Below are positions 43,018 to 54,614 of a stretch of 64,000 nt of DNA, piece after piece. The stretch is taken from NCBI RefSeq assembly GCF_029784165.1, contig NC_073696.1:4712001-4776000 (forward strand), read 5' to 3'. Position 1 is the stretch's first letter; each line of letters begins with the position of its first letter. The notes under the pieces were generated by a model that saw nothing but the letters and a program-made list of their open reading frames with translations, did not search any database and was not told the DNA's origin. A program made the position numbers and the translations under genes. The DNA comes from Wyeomyia smithii (Eukaryota > Arthropoda > Insecta > Diptera > Culicidae).

Positions 43018-43362
43018 TTAGCAGTAACATCAATCAGATTAGCAGGACTCAAAACCGACGTAACCAAGCTACACCAGATACTCAGTGCCAGCACTAACAC
43101 TAAACGAGAGCTGGACGAGTTAAGAGAAAAAACGACACTCATTAACCACTGTGTTCAACACAAACACAGTTTTGACTTCAGTCGAATCACTATTGTCGAT
43201 CGTAGCAACCGCACCCATATCCTTCCATTCTTAGAAATGTCTCATATTCACAAAACGCCTAATACTGTCAACAAGCGAGTCAATATCAATGGACTGAACA
43301 CAGCTTACGCAGCTGTTCTGTTTAGTCTCATACCTAATACCAATGCACTAGCCAATTAGTTC
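43018..43362 (+). pseudogene. Penelope-like GIY-YIG endonuclease C-terminal remnant
   Basis: The open frame ends SLIPNTNALAN before a TAG. It includes GLKTDVTKLHQIL, then REKTTLINHCVQHKHSFDFS, RITIVDRSNRTHILPFLEMS and HIHKTPNTVNKRVNINGLN. The pattern (basic LKTD-like segment, T-x-L-x-x-H-x-x-x-x-x-H-x-F-D-F, I-x-D-R, R-x-x-x-E-M-x-H-I) matches the C-terminal endonuclease region of Penelope-like elements. The upstream reverse transcriptase and the GIY-YIG tyrosines themselves are absent. Identification rests on motif spacing and not on alignment. Confidence 0.6.
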
Positions 43363-43726
43363 CTTCACTGTCTTTTGAATCTCACCACGAGTAACACAGA
43401 TATCTTAGCCCCCGCATCCCAACTACTCCCCTTACCGTCACAATCCGCCATCGCAACAGGTCCACAGCGAAGAGATTTGTAAGTTTATTTAAAATATTTA
43501 TAAGTTAAAAATTCTGCCACAGACTTTTATGAACACCAATGTAGAATGTACCCCGAATCGCCCCAATTAATATTGAGCATAAGCTCTAAAAAGCATCTAG
43601 ACAAGGAACAAACAAAAATTATTCACAAGTCACAGACACATCAACCACAGATAACTAGCTAGACTCTTACTAATTGTTGATAACTTTAAAAATCAAAACA
43701 ACCACCAACCGTTGATAAACACTCAC

Positions 43727-43766
43727 CTGAAGATGTCACTGATCAGTGACGAAACGTCGGACAGTA
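43727..43766 (+). ncRNA. hammerhead-like motif at Penelope-like 3' end
   Basis: CTGAAGAT is followed by the perfect palindromic stem GTCACTGATCAGTGAC and then GAAACGTC. This matches the order of a hammerhead core (CUGANGA, stem II, GAAA, then UH), with one deviation in the first core block. Hammerhead ribozymes are known at the ends of Penelope-like elements. Activity is not implied. Confidence 0.45.
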
Positions 43767-43899
43767 AAAAAACCAAATCGTTCTATTTATTCAAGAATAC
43801 TCAGCCGAAATTACAACCAACCATCGTAAAACACCCAGTTTGAATATTGGACAACACCCAAAAGTTCAACATCACAAAAAATTATGAAAAGTTATGCAA

Positions 43900-45060
43900 C
43901 TCTATCTCGTGATTCCGACTACCGAAGATTACAACTCGTCTTCAGCAAAGTTGTTCAGAAGATTAAAGGCGGTGCTAGTGTGTATGTAGTTTTGAATATT
44001 TAGAACTGAATCCATCTCGGGAATCTGACCAATAAAAAAAGTTGCCGTCTTCAGCAAATTTGTTTAGAAATCAAAGAGTTTTTATTTGGTGCCCAGTACA
44101 CCAAACTGAAGCAGGCATCAGACGGAGCAAATATTTTTAGTGCGAATTTTATTTGCACAAATAGTTAATATTTGCTTCGTCTAATGCCTGCTTAAGTCGC
44201 TACGCGGTGCTAGTGAGGAAAGCGTTTTTAATATTTTGAACATAATTAGTGAATCCCTTTAGAAAGCTGCGATCTTCAGGTAATTTGTTCAAAAGGCCAT
44301 AAGCTTTTGGTTCACGGACAGTTTGGTTGAAAATAAGACTACTACGTTGTGCGTGTGCGTGTTGAGTTTTGAGTATTATGAACTTTATTTGTCTCTATAA
44401 TCTATCTTAATTTATATCCAGAATCCAACTACTTAGAAAGTCACAATATTTAGCAACTCACCTATTGTAATGGCTCAGAAGACATTTTTTTTGTAAGTTG
44501 AGAACAAGTCCTATAATTGTCAAAGAGTTAACGAAGCAAATTGCGGATAATTACAGACAGTGCAGTGCGGTACGGCAGTGATTAGTGCATAATCGTTCTG
44601 AAATTCAAAATTAAGAATTCAATTGTTGTAAGTTTCCAAATTAGTTGAGTTTGTAAAATGAATTTGAATTATGTTAATTTAAATGCAGATAGCCGCTTAA
44701 ACTTACATTACATTGTACTTTCCATACTAAATTCATAATAAATGCTTTTCAATAGTTTCCCTTGACAAAGGCCGAAACTCCTGGCCGAAACGTCGGGTAG
44801 TAGAGAAGACCCGTTTTAAATTCAAGATGACTGAGTAACTGAAACCCAACCAATAAGTTTGTTTTCAATTTTTAGATTTGATTTGAAAAAGTGCTTCATT
44901 TGTGCAGGATGCAGAATATTGCATGGAACTTTATTAGTGTTTAGGCCGATCCGAAATGACTCATAGATTTTGTAGCCATAAGAATAACGGCGTCATCCAT
45001 CGTCCATCCATCGGTTATGTTTCGATAACAATATGTTAGAAAAAACTTTCTTCTATGAAT
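43900..45060. repeat. degenerate repeats (CTTCAGCAAA.TTGTTCAGAA) and hairpin 44109-44193
   Basis: The motif TTCAGCAAAGTTGTTCAGAAG recurs in diverged form near 43952, 44053 and 44276, with GCGGTGCTAGTG at 43970 and 44204. A similar motif family lies at 48700-49010. An 85 bp inverted repeat (AAGCAGGCAT...ATGCCTGCTT, 44109-44193) interrupts it. No ORF. Confidence 0.55.
44757..44800 (+). ncRNA. second hammerhead-like relic
   Basis: TTGACAAAGGCCGAAACTCC is followed by TGGCCGAAACGTCGGGTAGT. A GGCC/GGCC stem lies between a degenerate first core (TTGACAA instead of CUGANGA) and a perfect GAAACGTC. The core is damaged, so this is probably an inactive relic. Confidence 0.3.
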
Positions 45061-45065
45061 CTATC

Positions 45066-45264
45066 CGTTTTATTAAAGCAAAGCCTTGGTGCTACATTCC
45101 GATTCGGAACTCAACCTTCTGTTTAATATATACAGACTTCGCAGCCAACTGTGAAGTGTTCAGGACAATTGCGGGACACTAACAGTTTCTCCCGAGTCGG
45201 ACTCGAACCCACGACGACTGGTTTGGAAGGCCAGCATCATACGTCGAGACCAGCTGGGAGCTGG
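45066..45264 (-). repeat. tRNA-derived SINE, copy 2
   Basis: Minus-strand copy of the SINE at 4155-4366. The head is a good tRNA match: box A-like CTGGTCTCGACG, an anticodon loop CTTCCAA (TCC, glycine-like), and box B GGTTCGAGTCC. The body follows (ACTGTTAGTGTCCCGCAATT, GTTGGCTGCGAAGTCTGT, GTAGCACCAAGGCTTTGC). Its box B is closer to consensus than that of copy 1, so it is the better-preserved member. Confidence 0.8.
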
Positions 45265-45269
45265 GTATC

Positions 45270-46365
45270 CGTTTAATACAGTGTTGATATTTGAAGGTAC
45301 CTTTATGAGCTATTTTTTTCTGGAAGATAGAGCAGAGAAAATCTATCTAGCAGAAGGTAACCAGTAGAACAATTCTTAGGTTTAAAGCGATCAAATTTAC
45401 ATAGATCTGTAAAATATAGGCAACGTCGCATATTTTCTGTTATTAGTACATGTTTATACGCAGTATGACATAACAGAACAAGAACATACATCTTTAAATC
45501 AATAAAACGGAAGTAAACGGAGAAACCAAAGACATTTTTTGAAGCATCAAGCTGCCAAATGTTTTTATCGCTGGAAGTGACAGAGTAATGCCATGTAATC
45601 TTGGTGCTAAAAGCGGGATAATTGACAGATTACTCAAAAATCACGAAGAAAAAATTTATCATTAACAAAGAAGTTCTAGGCGCTATCTGAGCCCCAGAAA
45701 GTGCTATTTTGTACCAAACTTAGAATTATTACCTGGGCACTACCAGTGCTAGATATGTGCCCCATAATGCCAATACGAACAACACTGTGAACCATCGAAC
45801 TGTATCGACGGTATCAATACTGCTTACGCTGGTATTCTACACACAATCAAAAACCAAAAACAAAACCCGCATTTGAAGCAACACTCAACACAATCAAACC
45901 ACCCTTAGTAGCATGTAGCATATTTACAACTTATTTCATAGTGATTAAAGAAGGTAGCTTTCGATAAACGATACAAGACTTATCACAGCCAAACCTAAAA
46001 CTAGATCACTACACTAAAACACATCCGACCGTTGGAAAAGAACATTTTAGACAAATAAGACAGAACTTAAGTAAGAGACTATCTTACGTTTTACGCGATT
46101 ATTACTAACTTTCTACACTATATCAAGTTGTCCTTGGAAAAGACCACTGAAAAGAGGGAGAATTCTACAGGGCGCAAGTTCGTTTCTTTAAAGTTCCCGT
46201 ACTGTAAAATCTATGTCTATCAAAAAACAAATAGAATAATTCAATTGAAATAAAAAAAAAACGAGTTTTATGGTGACCCTGCTTCGGAACTGGTCAACAT
46301 AATGATCAAACAAAATAATTCTGGTCGGTGGTCGATAGAGATCAATGCCTGATCAGTAGTACTGG
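45270..46365. other. non-coding stretch
   Basis: No supported gene or repeat; AT-rich. Confidence 0.4.
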
Positions 46366-46367
46366 GG

Positions 46368-46518
46368 CTATCCGGATTAAAATATCCGGATATCCGGCAT
46401 CGGATATCCGACGAATATCCAAAATCCGGGTCAAACGGATATCCGGATATTATCCGACAGGACATCCGGATTTTCGGATAGTCGGATATCCGGATATCCG
46501 GACTTTGTATCCGAACAT
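46368..46518. repeat. ATATCCGGAT short-period satellite
   Basis: About 150 bp is built from overlapping TATCCGGATATCCGG-type motifs, nearly self-complementary throughout. The frames on both strands (65 codons each) merely translate the repeat. Such palindromic arrays resemble the subterminal repeats of hAT-like elements (compare TATCGATA at 33.3 kb). Confidence 0.8.
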
Positions 46519-46772
46519 AATTTAAAGAGAATTATTTAAAAAATTACTTACGAGGGAATGGGGGATTGTTTCGTGTTACGTTTAATTTTTTGGTGTTACC
46601 TTTTATTTTTTTTTTATTTTTTTATGTTTGGCTTAGAAAAATTTAGATCAAAAAAGTTGTTTTTTTTTCAATATAAATCTGGTGTTTTTAAATAAAAATA
46701 AAATCACAAAGTTGCTTAAAATGAACATTTTCGACTACTTTTTTCTCTATTAACAGATATGAAAAAAAATTA

Positions 46773-47526
46773 CAGGGTGCACCATTATTATTGCAACAAG
46801 GAACAGCTCGGAGACGCTTCGGATAAGACTCGACAACGGACCGAATGTCATTTTGAGAAATTTGCTTTCAAGCTTTGAACAAAAACTTTTTCAACTCGTC
46901 CAACCTTGTTTGTTTTCGTGAACAAGCTTTTGCTCCTAACATCCCTCAAATCAAAAAGTCCATCAGGTTGACATTTGGCGGAGAGGCCATGACAGAGGGA
47001 AAGTTGGACTTGCACCAGTCTTGAACGGGTTTACTTGTGTGAGCCGGGGCACCGTCTTGCAAGAAGGTCCAGTTTTGATTGTTATTCGTTTTCTGGACCC
47101 AACCCGTCACATTCTTTTTTGATATCACATCCATCACTACCTTATCGATTTTAACTTCTTTTTCGACGATAAGCAGCTCGGTTTGCGAATCGGTCGTCAC
47201 TCCTGCAAAAACCATTACAGAAGCCGAGCGAGGGTTCGTTCTTCCAACTGTATCAGCATCCCGTGCTAGCATTCGGTCGTTTTGCGGGTTGTGGGCTTGC
47301 TTAAAGGTAAAGAGTTTCCTCGGGCAAGAAGATCCTTGCATCGCACGAGCCTTTTTGTCGTATGTCGGAAAGAGTCTGTTTCTGCTGGTGTTTGTATGGA
47401 AACAGATGTTGTTGTTTTTACTAAATAAATTATTAAATTATTCTCTTTTCAAATGTTTTCTCATACTTCCCAAGAAAATGGTAACCGGTCCTTTGTTTCT
47501 TGTTGCAATAATTTTGGCGCACCCTG
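46773..47526 (-). mobile_element. Tc1/mariner-type element, internally deleted
   Basis: CAGGGTGC plus about 25 bp (46773-46805) is inverted at 47494-47526 with few differences (shared TTATTGCAACAAG). TA lies at each outer edge (46771-46772 and 47527-47528). The element is only 754 bp because the 5' half of the transposase gene is gone. Confidence 0.88.
46946..47341 (-). pseudogene. Tc1/mariner transposase, C-terminal part
   Basis: The open frame carries RSASVMVFAGVTTDSQTELL, WTFLQDGAPAHTSKPVQDWC and ASPPNVNLMDFLI. LQDGAPAHT is the second catalytic block (D), and SPPN...MD is the third (DD34D-like spacing). The usual PDLNPLD is altered to VNLMD. The first catalytic Asp and the DNA-binding domain are missing. 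Inactive. Confidence 0.85.
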
Positions 47527-47769
47527 TAGGATTTTGATTTTCATCGAAAATTAAGATTATCAAAAATTTTTTGGCAAGGGAACATTCATAAATGATGCAA
47601 CATTCGAGTGGGGAGGGGGATGGTGTTGGCAGTTTTGTGCCGAAATGTGACGAGGTGTAAGTCAAGCTTCGTAGTAAATATGAAGCTAAGATAAATAAAT
47701 GTTAATTTTTTTCCTTCAACTCACGTCCATGTGCACGAGTTTTGATGCACACGTATTTAGTGAAGCTAA

Positions 47770-48180
47770 ACCTGTGCGCCGACCATATCATCGGCGGCGG
47801 CGGCTTAAAAAACATTTCACCTCGGCGGCGATCGGCGCGCCGGCGTGACACCGTTGATATTTATCGGCGGCGACGGCGGCGTGTACCGGCGTGACACTTA
47901 TTACCATTTCTAAAATATTGCGTATGATGTGTACACTCTCACGTTTGGTTTTAAATTTCAACATAAATAAATTGAAATATGTTCATCCGGGTTGACAGGA
48001 TGTCGAAAACGCGATATGAATGGTAAGAAATCAAGTAGACAAACAATTTAACAACCGGCAAAGAAATGACCATCGGCGCGATAAAAATATCCTCGGCTGC
48101 GCGCCGACTCAAAATCATCGGCGGCGACGGCGCGCGTAAAAGTGTCGACGGCAGCGGCGCGCCGTGGCGGCGCACAGGAC
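47770..48180. mobile_element. CGG-rich MITE (~410 bp)
   Basis: CCTGTGCGCCG at 47771 and CGGCGCACAGG at the right end (about 48169-48179) are inverted ends. Inside are several (CGG)n/(GGCGGCGAC) blocks and GGCGCGCCG palindromes in an otherwise AT-rich setting. Non-coding despite short open frames. Confidence 0.65.
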
Positions 48181-48189
48181 TAAGCGAAG

Positions 48190-51100
48190 CGTTACCCTGC
48201 GTGTGGCAAACATGTAAAATTGCGTTACGTGGGGGTGGGTGGGTATTGAAAATTGCCAAATTCCGCGTTATTTAATATTTGAATGGTTCTTTATATACCA
48301 ACTTCTTCATAAGTTGAAGATTTTATGCTCGAATTCTTGCTGATACTGTAACGGATTTGTTCTAATTGTTTTATTCAAATGCTGTTTTGTCTGTTTAGAG
48401 TCATCTTCGTCATCACGTTGTTAACTAGAAGGGGGTCTGTTAGTTTGTGACGAAATGCCACGATGGGGAGAGAGGGTTAATCGGAACCTGAAAAAGCTAC
48501 GTCTTTTATGCAAACTTTGTGAGAAAAAGGTTTTCTATAAAATACTGCTATCGGATTCTATATCCAAAATTCCCCCTACATTCAGTTTCTGGAACATTAT
48601 GCACTGATGGCACTAACCAAAGACAGCTTCTCTGTAGGAAGAAAGAATTCTGCCATAGGTTAAGGTAAGTACACGAAAAAATACGTGTGTGTACCGTAAC
48701 TTTCTGAACAACTTTCGTGAAGACTTTCTAGGAAGTCGAAACCATGAGGTATGTTAGGGTTGAAATTCGAAGAATTTCGTTCACTATAGTGCCACTTAGC
48801 AGCAGCTGCACTGCATGCTTTCCACCAACTGAAGGCTCTTCATCTTCTGAACAAAGACCGTAGCTTTCTAAGGGGCCGGAGTCGTGAGATGAATTAAGAT
48901 GGAAATATGACGAATTTCGTGGTCGCTAGCGGCATGGACTGTTTACCTTCCAGAGGCTCTTGACCTTGTGAACAAGTTTGCTGAAGACCGCAAGTTCCCA
49001 GGAAGTTGTATATATATTGCTAGTAGCGTATATTATCGCTCCCACCCAATCATATTCAGCAACGCTTTAGTTAAAAATGTAACCAACATCAAAATATGTT
49101 AATAATATCAAAAATCTCGCAGATGCCGAAAGTGTCAAAAATGTCAAATGATTAAAAAAATGCAAACATGTCAACAGAGGTAAAAATAATAAAAAATTAC
49201 ATAAATGGCAAAAAATACTAAAATAGCCAAAATTAATTATATTGCAAAAATTTCAAAAATATCTATTAAGTTTTAATATTATTATAATCTATTAAGTTCT
49301 CGCGGTTTGTCAAAAGATGGCGCCAGTCGTAAGTGCTGGTTGATTTTGACATATCCAAAACGTGATGAACCAAGCTGAGACATATGGTAAATAGATCGCT
49401 TTGACATGACAGTGATTTTATCGTGGTGTCATATACTTTGAATTGTGTGAAAATGTGAAATGTCAACAATGGTTAAAATACTGCAGATTTAAAAATGTTA
49501 AATGTTAAATGTCAAAAACATCAAAATAATCAAAAATGTAATTCTAATAAAAAAATGTCAAAATATCGAAAAATTTGAAAAGTCAGAAACGAGATTTTGA
49601 GTTTTGTCCAGTTGGGTAAGCTAAGAGTTCATAAAGAAACTGCGAAACACGATACATAGCAACCAAAAAACTTACTCAGTAAAACTTTCAATTTTGTTAT
49701 TTATTATAGTCTATTATCTGAAGGTCGTTGAGCAACATGATACTCAATCGCACTTTAAATGATAAATTATCGACTCGTTGTGATAATCCTTGACCTTTCT
49801 CAATAATTTATTACTCTTACATTAGCTTTATTAGGTGGTAGGTATGCAGTGCGGATTTTCTGCAAAGCAAACCCCTAGAACAGAAAGTTTGCATTTTATT
49901 GCTGTCGAGCATGAATATTCCGTTACCCCCGTAACTTCTGAGATCAACACTTAAAACGGTCTCTTCTAACGTGAGAGCCCATAGACAGTCCTTCTCTGCA
50001 TATTTGCTTGTTTATCGTCACGTATGCAGTAGCTTTTGTGAAGTGCACTTAGTTTACCACTTCAAGCTGAATGACCTCCTCGGTTTGGTAAAATTCTCTC
50101 TTCAGAATAATAAGTGCACAGGTGAAAAATCCGAAAAAAAAATCAATACAATTTGTTTTCCGGGGTAAAGTCCGCGCCAAGTTCGGCAACAACTGTTGAG
50201 GTGCTTGACACCACCGTGCCGCGCCACGGGGAAGGAAGTTGAGGTTTTGCACTACTCGCGCTACTACATACGTTGCAGATAGTTGTTTGGGGCGAGCACC
50301 ACTTGAACAAGTATCTTTTTCACACTCACTTACGCCAACAGGCAGGCGGTACTGACGACATGCCTACATTTGTCCTGTCCGGAATGTGGCGGAGTTCACG
50401 GCGGAGCAAGGCAGGTGAAGAGCAGGCGAATTGGCAAGTTTTGCCTAAACTAGTGTCAAATGGGGCATGATTCTAGCAGCCATGCAGCGGCAGAAACGAA
50501 CGGAGAGCAGACAGAGTTGAACATACGATACACTTCGTGATGAAGGAATTTCAGTCAAAGTGGAGTTAGTAGGTGAAGAATCATCGCCAGAATTAATACC
50601 AAACAGTGCTAATCTGTTCAACACTGTGGTCCCAACCGAGTTGTGCAATTGCGCATAAATCAAATGCATAAAACGCGGAGCGATGGCAATAAATACCCAA
50701 ACGAGAATCTTCTTCTGGCCATCAATTTTAGAGAAGTAGGTAAGAGGGAGATCAAGCGAGACGGGCCGTGTGAGTCAGAGAACGTTTCCTCGTAGACAAA
50801 CGGGCACATGACAGGGGGTAAATGTGTGGACACACACATATACACAAAATTCAGTTGCAGTGGAAATTTATCACATTTTATTGCATTATTTGTAGAAACA
50901 ACAGTTTATCATTGCTGATGCGACGGTCGCAGGGCTGTAACGAGGATAAAAACAGTCTGATCGACCTTTTTCGTAAGCTCGTATTTGATTTTTTACTGCT
51001 TAAATGCTGTTTTGTTATTGCGTGATCGGAAACTAAGCCATGTTTGGTTGCGATTTTTTTTTCGAGACCATTTTCACATAAAGAAGCCCTACTCCGGTTC

Positions 51101-51480
51101 GCGCCGCATTTCGTGGTGGGTATTCCAGGAGACAGTCGCCAATGTGGCTGGTAACCGAACCTGCTGCAGTTGATGTTTTAACAATCCCGATGTTGTAGAG
51201 TTGAATTACAGAAATCTACCGCCGTCATTGAGGTGCAGGACCTGAATGCATATGATGTCGGTTTGTTTCGTAGAATAATGAAATTGGAGCAGCAATAAAA
51301 GCAGTTAAGCAGTTCGCAGCGAGAGTCAGGATGGAGTGAGGTAGGGTAATGCATGAGAGGATTAAGTTGTCAGGAGTGACTTTTGTCGCACCATGTACGA
51401 CGGGAGGTTGGCTGGCTAGAAGCAAGTTGAAGCATTGACTGAATTGCTGTGGTGCAATTAATACTTCAGCAGATTGAATT
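48190..51480. other. long stretch without recognised genes
   Basis: Frames are all under 80 codons and unremarkable. Sub-structure: diverged GAACAACTTTCGTGAAGAC-type repeats at 48700-49010, and A-rich AAAATGTCAAAA-type simple sequence at 49075-49600. A less AT-rich part (50150-50850) could be unique sequence, but no exon can be supported. Confidence 0.4.
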
Positions 51481-51484
51481 AAAG

Positions 51485-54170
51485 ATAAAACCTAAATTTA
51501 TCCACCTAGCGGCCAGACCCAGCCTTTCTCATTCAAACTTTTATTTGTGAAAATAGATTTACATGAACGCTTCAATCCAATAAATGTATATTCACTCTTT
51601 AGGTTCTAAAATATTGATGTTGTAATCTATACATATAAAAATGCAGTCCGGTCTGTCTGTCTGTTTGATCCAAATAGGCTCGAAAACTACCGAGCCGATC
51701 GACGTGAAAATTTGTATGTAGGGTTTTTTGGTCCTATGATAGTTTGAGACCCCTCCCTCTTCTGGAAAGGAGAGGTCCTATACAAATAAACATACATTTC
51801 TGAACAACTCAAGAAGAAACCAAGCAAATGAAACCGAATTTGGCATGTGGAGGTTTTAAAGGGTAATAAATATGTCCATAATGATTCGACGCCCCTCCCT
51901 CTTATAGAAGCACATGTTTCTGCACAAATTTCTGCACATCTCGCGAACTAATCAACTAAATGGAACTATATTTGGCAGGTAAATGTTTTTAGTGGTAACA
52001 AATATGTTCGATAATCGACCTCAGGCAACATTTTGGATTGTAAGATAGCTACTTCCGGTTTCTGGAAAACAGCCAAAAATGGACGATTTCCACCCAATAT
52101 AATAATATCTGGATAAAGAAAGATACACAGGAGCTAGATTCGACCACAGATACCATTTTGAATTCTAAGATGGTGACTTCCGGTTTCGTAAAAACAGCGG
52201 CAAACGACCAAATACCACCCAATATGGGTATTTTCGGAATCGTAATGATGCACTGGAGCCACAAATCGACTTCAAACACCATTATGAATTGTAGGACGGC
52301 AACTTATGGTTTCTGGAAAACAGCCAAAAATGGCCGATTTCCGTCCAACATGAGTATCCCCGGATCTAGAATGATACACAGCAGCTGAAATCGACCAAAG
52401 ACCCCATTTTGGATTCTAGATTGGCGACTACCGGTTCCTGGGAAACAGCGGAAAATGATCGAATTACACCCAATATGGGTTTTTCTTCAACCAGAATGAA
52501 GCTCAGAGGCCAGAAATTATCTTAAATACCATTTTGAAATCCAAGATGGCGAATTCCGGTTTGTGAAAAACAGCCTAAAATAACCAAATACCATCCAATA
52601 TGAGTATCCCTGGAACCAGAATGATGCAATGAGCTAACAATAACAAATGACCAAATAATACTCAACATGGATATTTCCGTAATCGAGATGATGCATAGGA
52701 ACCAATCATTGACCCTTGACACCATTTTGAGTTTGAAGATGACCACTGTTAATTTCTGGAAAACAACCAAAATAACTAAATACCTCCCAATATGAGTATT
52801 TCCGGTGTCAGATTGATACCAGAAAATTTGCAGAAAATGACCGAATACCACCCAATATGAATATATTCAGAATTAGGACGATGTACAGAAGCCAAAAGTC
52901 GAGGATGTTGTCATTTCGATAAAACCAATCATTTCAAACGATTTGTCTTTTGACTTTGATCATATCCTATGGCCGATTTGTCGTGCATTTGCAGACTTTA
53001 AACACATCGCAAGAAATCAATGAATTTGGAACGTTCAAATAGTACAAAACCACATTTAAATTATTTGGAGACCACATATGTCAATCAAAGCAGGTATAGT
53101 TTTAAATAGCCTTTGAATTTCTTTTCTTTCCATAACTTTTGAGCCACATATCAAATTGTCATGAAGTTTGTTATTTGTAAGTTTGAGAGATGACTCGTTC
53201 GTATGACACTAGTTATGTTCAAATAAGTTATGTAATCTTTGAAATAATAGACTTTCGTTGTTTTTTTTTTACAATTTAATACATAACGGTGGCTTAAGTT
53301 CAATTATAATCAAATCAAATGGGAACGTATAGGGCGGTCAAACTTTGAAACCACGTGTTCAATCATAATTCATCAGTTAACACTTAACTAGCCCGCTCAT
53401 CTGATAATAATATTGATCAAATCGGTTGTGTAGTTTCTGAGATAATGAAGTTTCGTGATTTTTTCATTTTGGTACTTTACAGACGAAGTTACAGTCAGAT
53501 TACAGTAAAATTCAATAGGGTGTTACGAGGCAGTTAGACTTTAAATTTTACACTAATTTTGTGGAAATCGGGTCAGCCATCTCTGAGAAAATTGAGTGAG
53601 TCCAAGTAGTCTCCGAAATATGTTACTTTTCATAGCTGGATTTCACATTTTCAAACATAACAGGCAAAGTAATAGTCCGGTGGCAAAACAAATCAATAGG
53701 GTCTTATGGGGCAACTAGACCTTCCATTTGACACTGATTTTATGAGAATAGGTCCAGACATCTCTAAGAAACATGAGTGAGATTAAACAGTCTTCAAAAC
53801 ACGTTTCTTTTCGTAACTTTTGAACCATAAGTTCAATCTTCATAAAATTCAAAAGTTAAGGGTATTTCAGGTAGCCCGTTCATTCGAAACCAATTTTGTT
53901 CAAATCGGTTGTGTAGTTTTTGAGATAATGATGATTAATGATTTTTACATTTTGATACATAACCTCGAAACTAAAATCCGATCACAATGAAATTTAATAG
54001 GGTTTTATGGGGCAACTAGACCTTTCATTTGCAATTAATTTCATGAGAATCGGTTCAGCCATCTCTGAGAAAAGTGAGTGAGAATAAAAATCTGCACAAT
54101 CCTTTGGAGCACTTTTATACTTTCGGTTTTGCAAGTGATTGCTATACCTTTCTAGGAGAAAGGCAAAAAG
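51485..54170. mobile_element. 2.7 kb non-coding tandem-repeat element
   Basis: AGCCTTTCTC near the left end (51521) and its inverse GAGAAAGGC near the right end (54156) may be its termini. From left to right it has a TCTATACATATAAAAATGCA...GTCTGTCTGTCTG block (51626-51665) and a ~115-120 bp tandem array (52020-52870; CCATTTTGAATTCTAAGATGGCGACTTCCGGTTTCTGGAAAACAGC type). A second ordered set of repeats follows (53130-54090). No protein-coding capacity. The element class is unknown. Confidence 0.6.
52020..52870. repeat. ~115-120 bp tandem array, about seven units
   Basis: Successive units share ACCATTTTGAATT, AAGATGGCGACTTCCGGTT, TCTGGAAAACAGCC, AAATGACCGAATA, CACCCAATATGAGTATT, CCGGAATCAGAATGATGCAC and AGGAGCC. 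Units begin near 52032, 52151, 52277, 52407, 52530 and 52720, with divergence between them. Frames on either strand are by-products. Confidence 0.85.
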
Positions 54171-54174
54171 GCTA

Positions 54175-54614
54175 CAGTTGTTGCGAGTTGTGATGTGGAC
54201 GCTCGAAACGGAATTCTGGATTCAATGATGATGATCTTACCTCTTTTTTTACATCTCACAGTGGAGGCTCTTCGACCAAAAGTCGAACAAAATTTAAAAA
54301 TGATTCTCAATTCCCTATTTTCTTAATTAATGTTACTAACACAATATCCAATGCAGATCCACAAGAGCGTTTCTATGGATGATCTATTTGCTGCAGGATT
54401 AGCATTTAGATAATGCATCAGTTGGTCTTTCTCAAATTACTGGAAGTGTGCAGAAATTGTTGAAGTCCAACTTCGAGTAGCAACGGAAATAGGGAATTAA
54501 TTTTAATTTCGATTCTCGTTCGTGATAAATCATTTTAATGTTTATCTGTGCCCCTTTCCAATAGTAACCGTATATCTGTGTTTCGGTTAGCAATGTTGGT
54601 TTATATCCAAAAGG
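54175..54614. other. non-coding stretch before the retrotransposon
   Basis: No gene recognised. It ends in the left target-site duplication AAAACGGTATGA (54615-54626) of the adjacent element. Confidence 0.4.

Larger units (their letters stand above)
42935..43830 (+). mobile_element. Penelope-like element fragment with inverted end repeats
   Basis: About 80 bp at the left (42938-43017) is an imperfect inverted copy of the right end (about 43738-43823). Both read, in the left orientation, GTTGGTTGTAA-TTCGGCTGAG, CTTGAATAA-TAGAACGAT and TTTACTGTCCG. Between them lies a GIY-YIG-type C-terminal coding remnant (43018-43362). A hammerhead-like motif lies at the right end (43727-43766). These are features of Penelope-like retroelements, whose copies often have inverted or partly duplicated ends. 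Confidence 0.6.

Noticed and set aside
45177..45264. Functional tRNA-Gly (TCC) gene on the minus strand
   Set aside because: Box B and the anticodon arm look good, but the anticodon stem has a mismatch, the acceptor stem does not pair cleanly, and the tRNA-like part continues into a body shared with 4155-4366. It is a SINE head.
47079..47537. 152-codon plus-strand frame
   Set aside because: Antisense to the mariner-type transposase fragment and covering its terminal repeat.
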